Shown here in pieces: positions 62,461 through 64,000 of a DNA stretch of 64,000 nt. The notes beneath the pieces are model-generated. The model did not search any database. It saw only the letters and a program-made list of their open reading frames with translations, and was not told the DNA's origin. The DNA is from an uncultured Bacteroidales bacterium (GTDB lineage Bacteria; Bacteroidota; Bacteroidia; Bacteroidales; Paludibacteraceae). A program made the translations under genes and the position numbers. The stretch lies in the NCBI GenBank assembly GCA_902792535.1, contig CADAZU010000012.1:30322-94321 (forward strand), given 5' to 3'. Each line of letters starts with the position of its first letter. Within the stretch, counting starts at the first letter, position 1.

Positions 62461-62799
62461 ATGGAGTGAAAAACAGGTATTCCGTTTCGGACATCAAAAA
62501 ACGCGGATCTCTTCTCTTGCTTATCCGCCGTTTGTGGTCCTAGGAAAACCAATATATCCGAATAAGCAATGCAGAAACCCACGCCGTGTATATATGCACA
62601 CGCGCGTACCAATAAAGACGGCACGCACGGGTGTAGATACACCCATGGGCATCTACCACTACTTGTTTTTTAGATATATTGACTTTTGAAATTTCCTAGG
62701 TTTCAAACGGTCAAAAACAAGCGTTAGTAAACGCCATTAAATATGTCTGCTCCCTCACTCCGAAATATCACGCAGACACCCCAGCGTGAGTTTGCGCTG

Positions 62800-62807
62800 C
62801 AAAGGTA
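62800..62807 (-). promoter_or_regulatory. Promoter -7 box upstream of the 62398 gene
   Basis: Minus-strand TACCTTTG followed by GCAGCGC. The 62461-62799 stretch contains a GGGTGTA/TACACCC hairpin (near 62631-62646) but no convincing gene. Confidence 0.6.
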
Positions 62808-62833
62808 CTACATTTTTTTGATATACACAAAAA

Positions 62834-62855
62834 AAATCGCAACTGAGTGCGATTT
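62834..62855. terminator. Bidirectional terminator after fabD
   Basis: AAATCGCA/TGCGATTT stem, loop ACTGAG, with A and T runs on both sides. Ends the fabD transcript. Confidence 0.8.
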
Positions 62856-62890
62856 TTTTATTTATGGATGAAAATTTGTGTCAGTCTGTA

Positions 62891-63763
62891 CTACCCTACG
62901 GTCACATCCGGATTGATCTTGCGGATCAAACCTTTGAGGACGTCGCCCGGACCGAATTCATAGAACTCCGTAGCTCCGTCAGCAATCATATTCTGGACGG
63001 ACTGCGTCCAGCGAACGGGGGCCGTGAGTTGCTTCAAGAGGTTTTCGCGGATGATTTCCGGTTCTGTTTCTGCCTTAGCCGATACGTTTTGATAGATCGG
63101 GCAGAAGGGTTTTCTAAATTCCGTTTTCAGTATGGCGGCCTTCAGATCTTCCGCAGCGGGAGCCATGAGCGGCGAGTGGAACGCGCCACCGACAGGCAGA
63201 CGCAAGGCTCTCCGTGCACCGGCTTCTTTCATTGCCACGCAAGCGGCTTCGACCGCTTCGATATTGCCGGAGATCACTACTTGCCCCGGACAGTTGAAAT
63301 TCGCCGCAACGACTACTCCACCCGTTTGAGCCTCACAAATCTCCACCACTTTCTCATCCTCCAGACCGAGGACAGCCGCCATCGTGCCGGGGTTTTGCTC
63401 ACAGGCAGCTTGCATCGCCTGCGCACGCGCGGACACTAATAATAAGGCGTCCTCAAAACGAAGTGCGCCGCAAGCCACAAGAGCCGAGAACTCACCAAGA
63501 CTATGTCCGGCTACCATGTCCGGCTTCTCGATCGTCATCAGACGTTGGGAAACAACGGAATGGAGAAAGACTGCCGGCTGGGTCACTTTGGTCTGCTTGA
63601 GGTCGTCCGCAGACCCCTCAAACATCACATCGGTGAGCGAGAAGCCAAGCAGCCTATTGGCCGCCCGGCACATCTCGCGCGCCTCTTCATGCGCGTCGTA
63701 TAAATCGCGACACATTCCCGGGAACTGGCTTCCCTGCCCCGGGAAAACAAAGGCTTTGCTCAT
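62891..63763 (-). CDS. fabD: Malonyl-CoA:ACP transacylase
   Basis: Loads malonate onto acyl carrier protein for fatty-acid synthesis. The 290-aa enzyme has FPGQGSQFPGM at the N-terminus, the nucleophile S88 in GHSLGE and GGAFHSPLM with the catalytic His. It starts 2 bp after the V-type ATPase subunit gene. Confidence 0.96.
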   Translation of the reverse strand: MSKAFVFPGQGSQFPGMCRDLYDAHEEAREMCRAANRLLGFSLTDVMFEGSADDLKQTKVTQPAVFLHSVVSQRLMTIEKPDMVAGHSLGEFSALVACGALRFEDALLLVSARAQAMQAACEQNPGTMAAVLGLEDEKVVEICEAQTGGVVVAANFNCPGQVVISGNIEAVEAACVAMKEAGARRALRLPVGGAFHSPLMAPAAEDLKAAILKTEFRKPFCPIYQNVSAKAETEPEIIRENLLKQLTAPVRWTQSVQNMIADGATEFYEFGPGDVLKGLIRKINPDVTVG

Positions 63764-63765
63764 GA

Positions 63766-64000
<235 letters not shown>

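Noticed and set aside
62364-62642. 92-codon minus-strand ORF
   Set aside because: Overlaps the hairpin leader and the start of the 62398 gene in another frame; no family-like sequence.

Overview
The window looks like chromosomal DNA of a Bacteroidota, most likely order Bacteroidales. Promoters carry the TAnnTTTG -7 box with a TTG about 20 bp upstream, and start codons mostly lack a clear Shine-Dalgarno. The gene set includes gliding/T9SS-type proteins (GldF, a CHU_C-type C-terminal domain, Omp28-like proteins, DUF6029), a five-gene methylmalonyl-CoA decarboxylase operon, a V-type ATPase proteolipid and an OmpH-like chaperone. I cannot place it below order.

Layout. (1) 1-9971: a defence-type operon. 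An hsdM-hsdS fusion carrying one target-recognition domain is followed by a REP-associated tyrosine transposase (RAYT) with two in-frame copies of a palindromic element, then hsdR, a membrane-anchored unknown, a Cys-rich DUF6485 protein, a BRO-N/Fic fusion and a WYL regulator. (2) 10062-14328: an accessory island of small genes, with an HNH nuclease, several unknowns, small paralogues, a lipoprotein and many hairpins. Two paralogues share a structured leader whose sequence changes while its fold is kept. (3) 14371-19682: mce-mmdA-oadG-like-mmdC-mmdB (Na+-coupled methylmalonyl-CoA decarboxylation, propionate pathway) and a histidine kinase whose end overlaps ispE antisense. (4) 19557-33918: housekeeping and envelope genes (ispE, phosphodiesterase, gldF, MFS transporter, prfC, pheT) and an SDR-TlpA-DUF6029-Omp28-Omp28 operon rich in CxxC proteins, then a small membrane protein and an OmpH-like protein. 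(5) 34027-43604: Wzi-like barrel, OadA-like carboxyltransferase, serC, serA, a T9SS cargo protein, an M3 peptidase and a flavodoxin-like reductase. (6) 43622-44898: an unannotated 54-codon gene and an XRE regulator broken by a 34-bp tandem duplication, with TTCACAAA boxes at both promoters. (7) 44926-48253: lon and a PfkB sugar kinase. (8) 48390-61773: a low-GC surface-glycan locus (wecB, several glycosyltransferases, WbsX, an acyltransferase) interrupted by two AAA/DUF4143 cassettes and bracketed by inverted copies of an ~80-bp hairpin repeat. (9) 62027-64000: a small conserved-looking protein, fabD and the end of a V-type ATPase K subunit.

Most unusual signals: the RAYT that carries its own palindromes as coding sequence; the regulator/small-protein pair with a possible duplication switch; the inverted 3x9-bp hairpins around the glycan locus; intergenic tandem arrays that keep an 11-bp period at five unrelated places; and the covarying leaders in the small-gene island. 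All calls come from reading the sequence; no database search was run.
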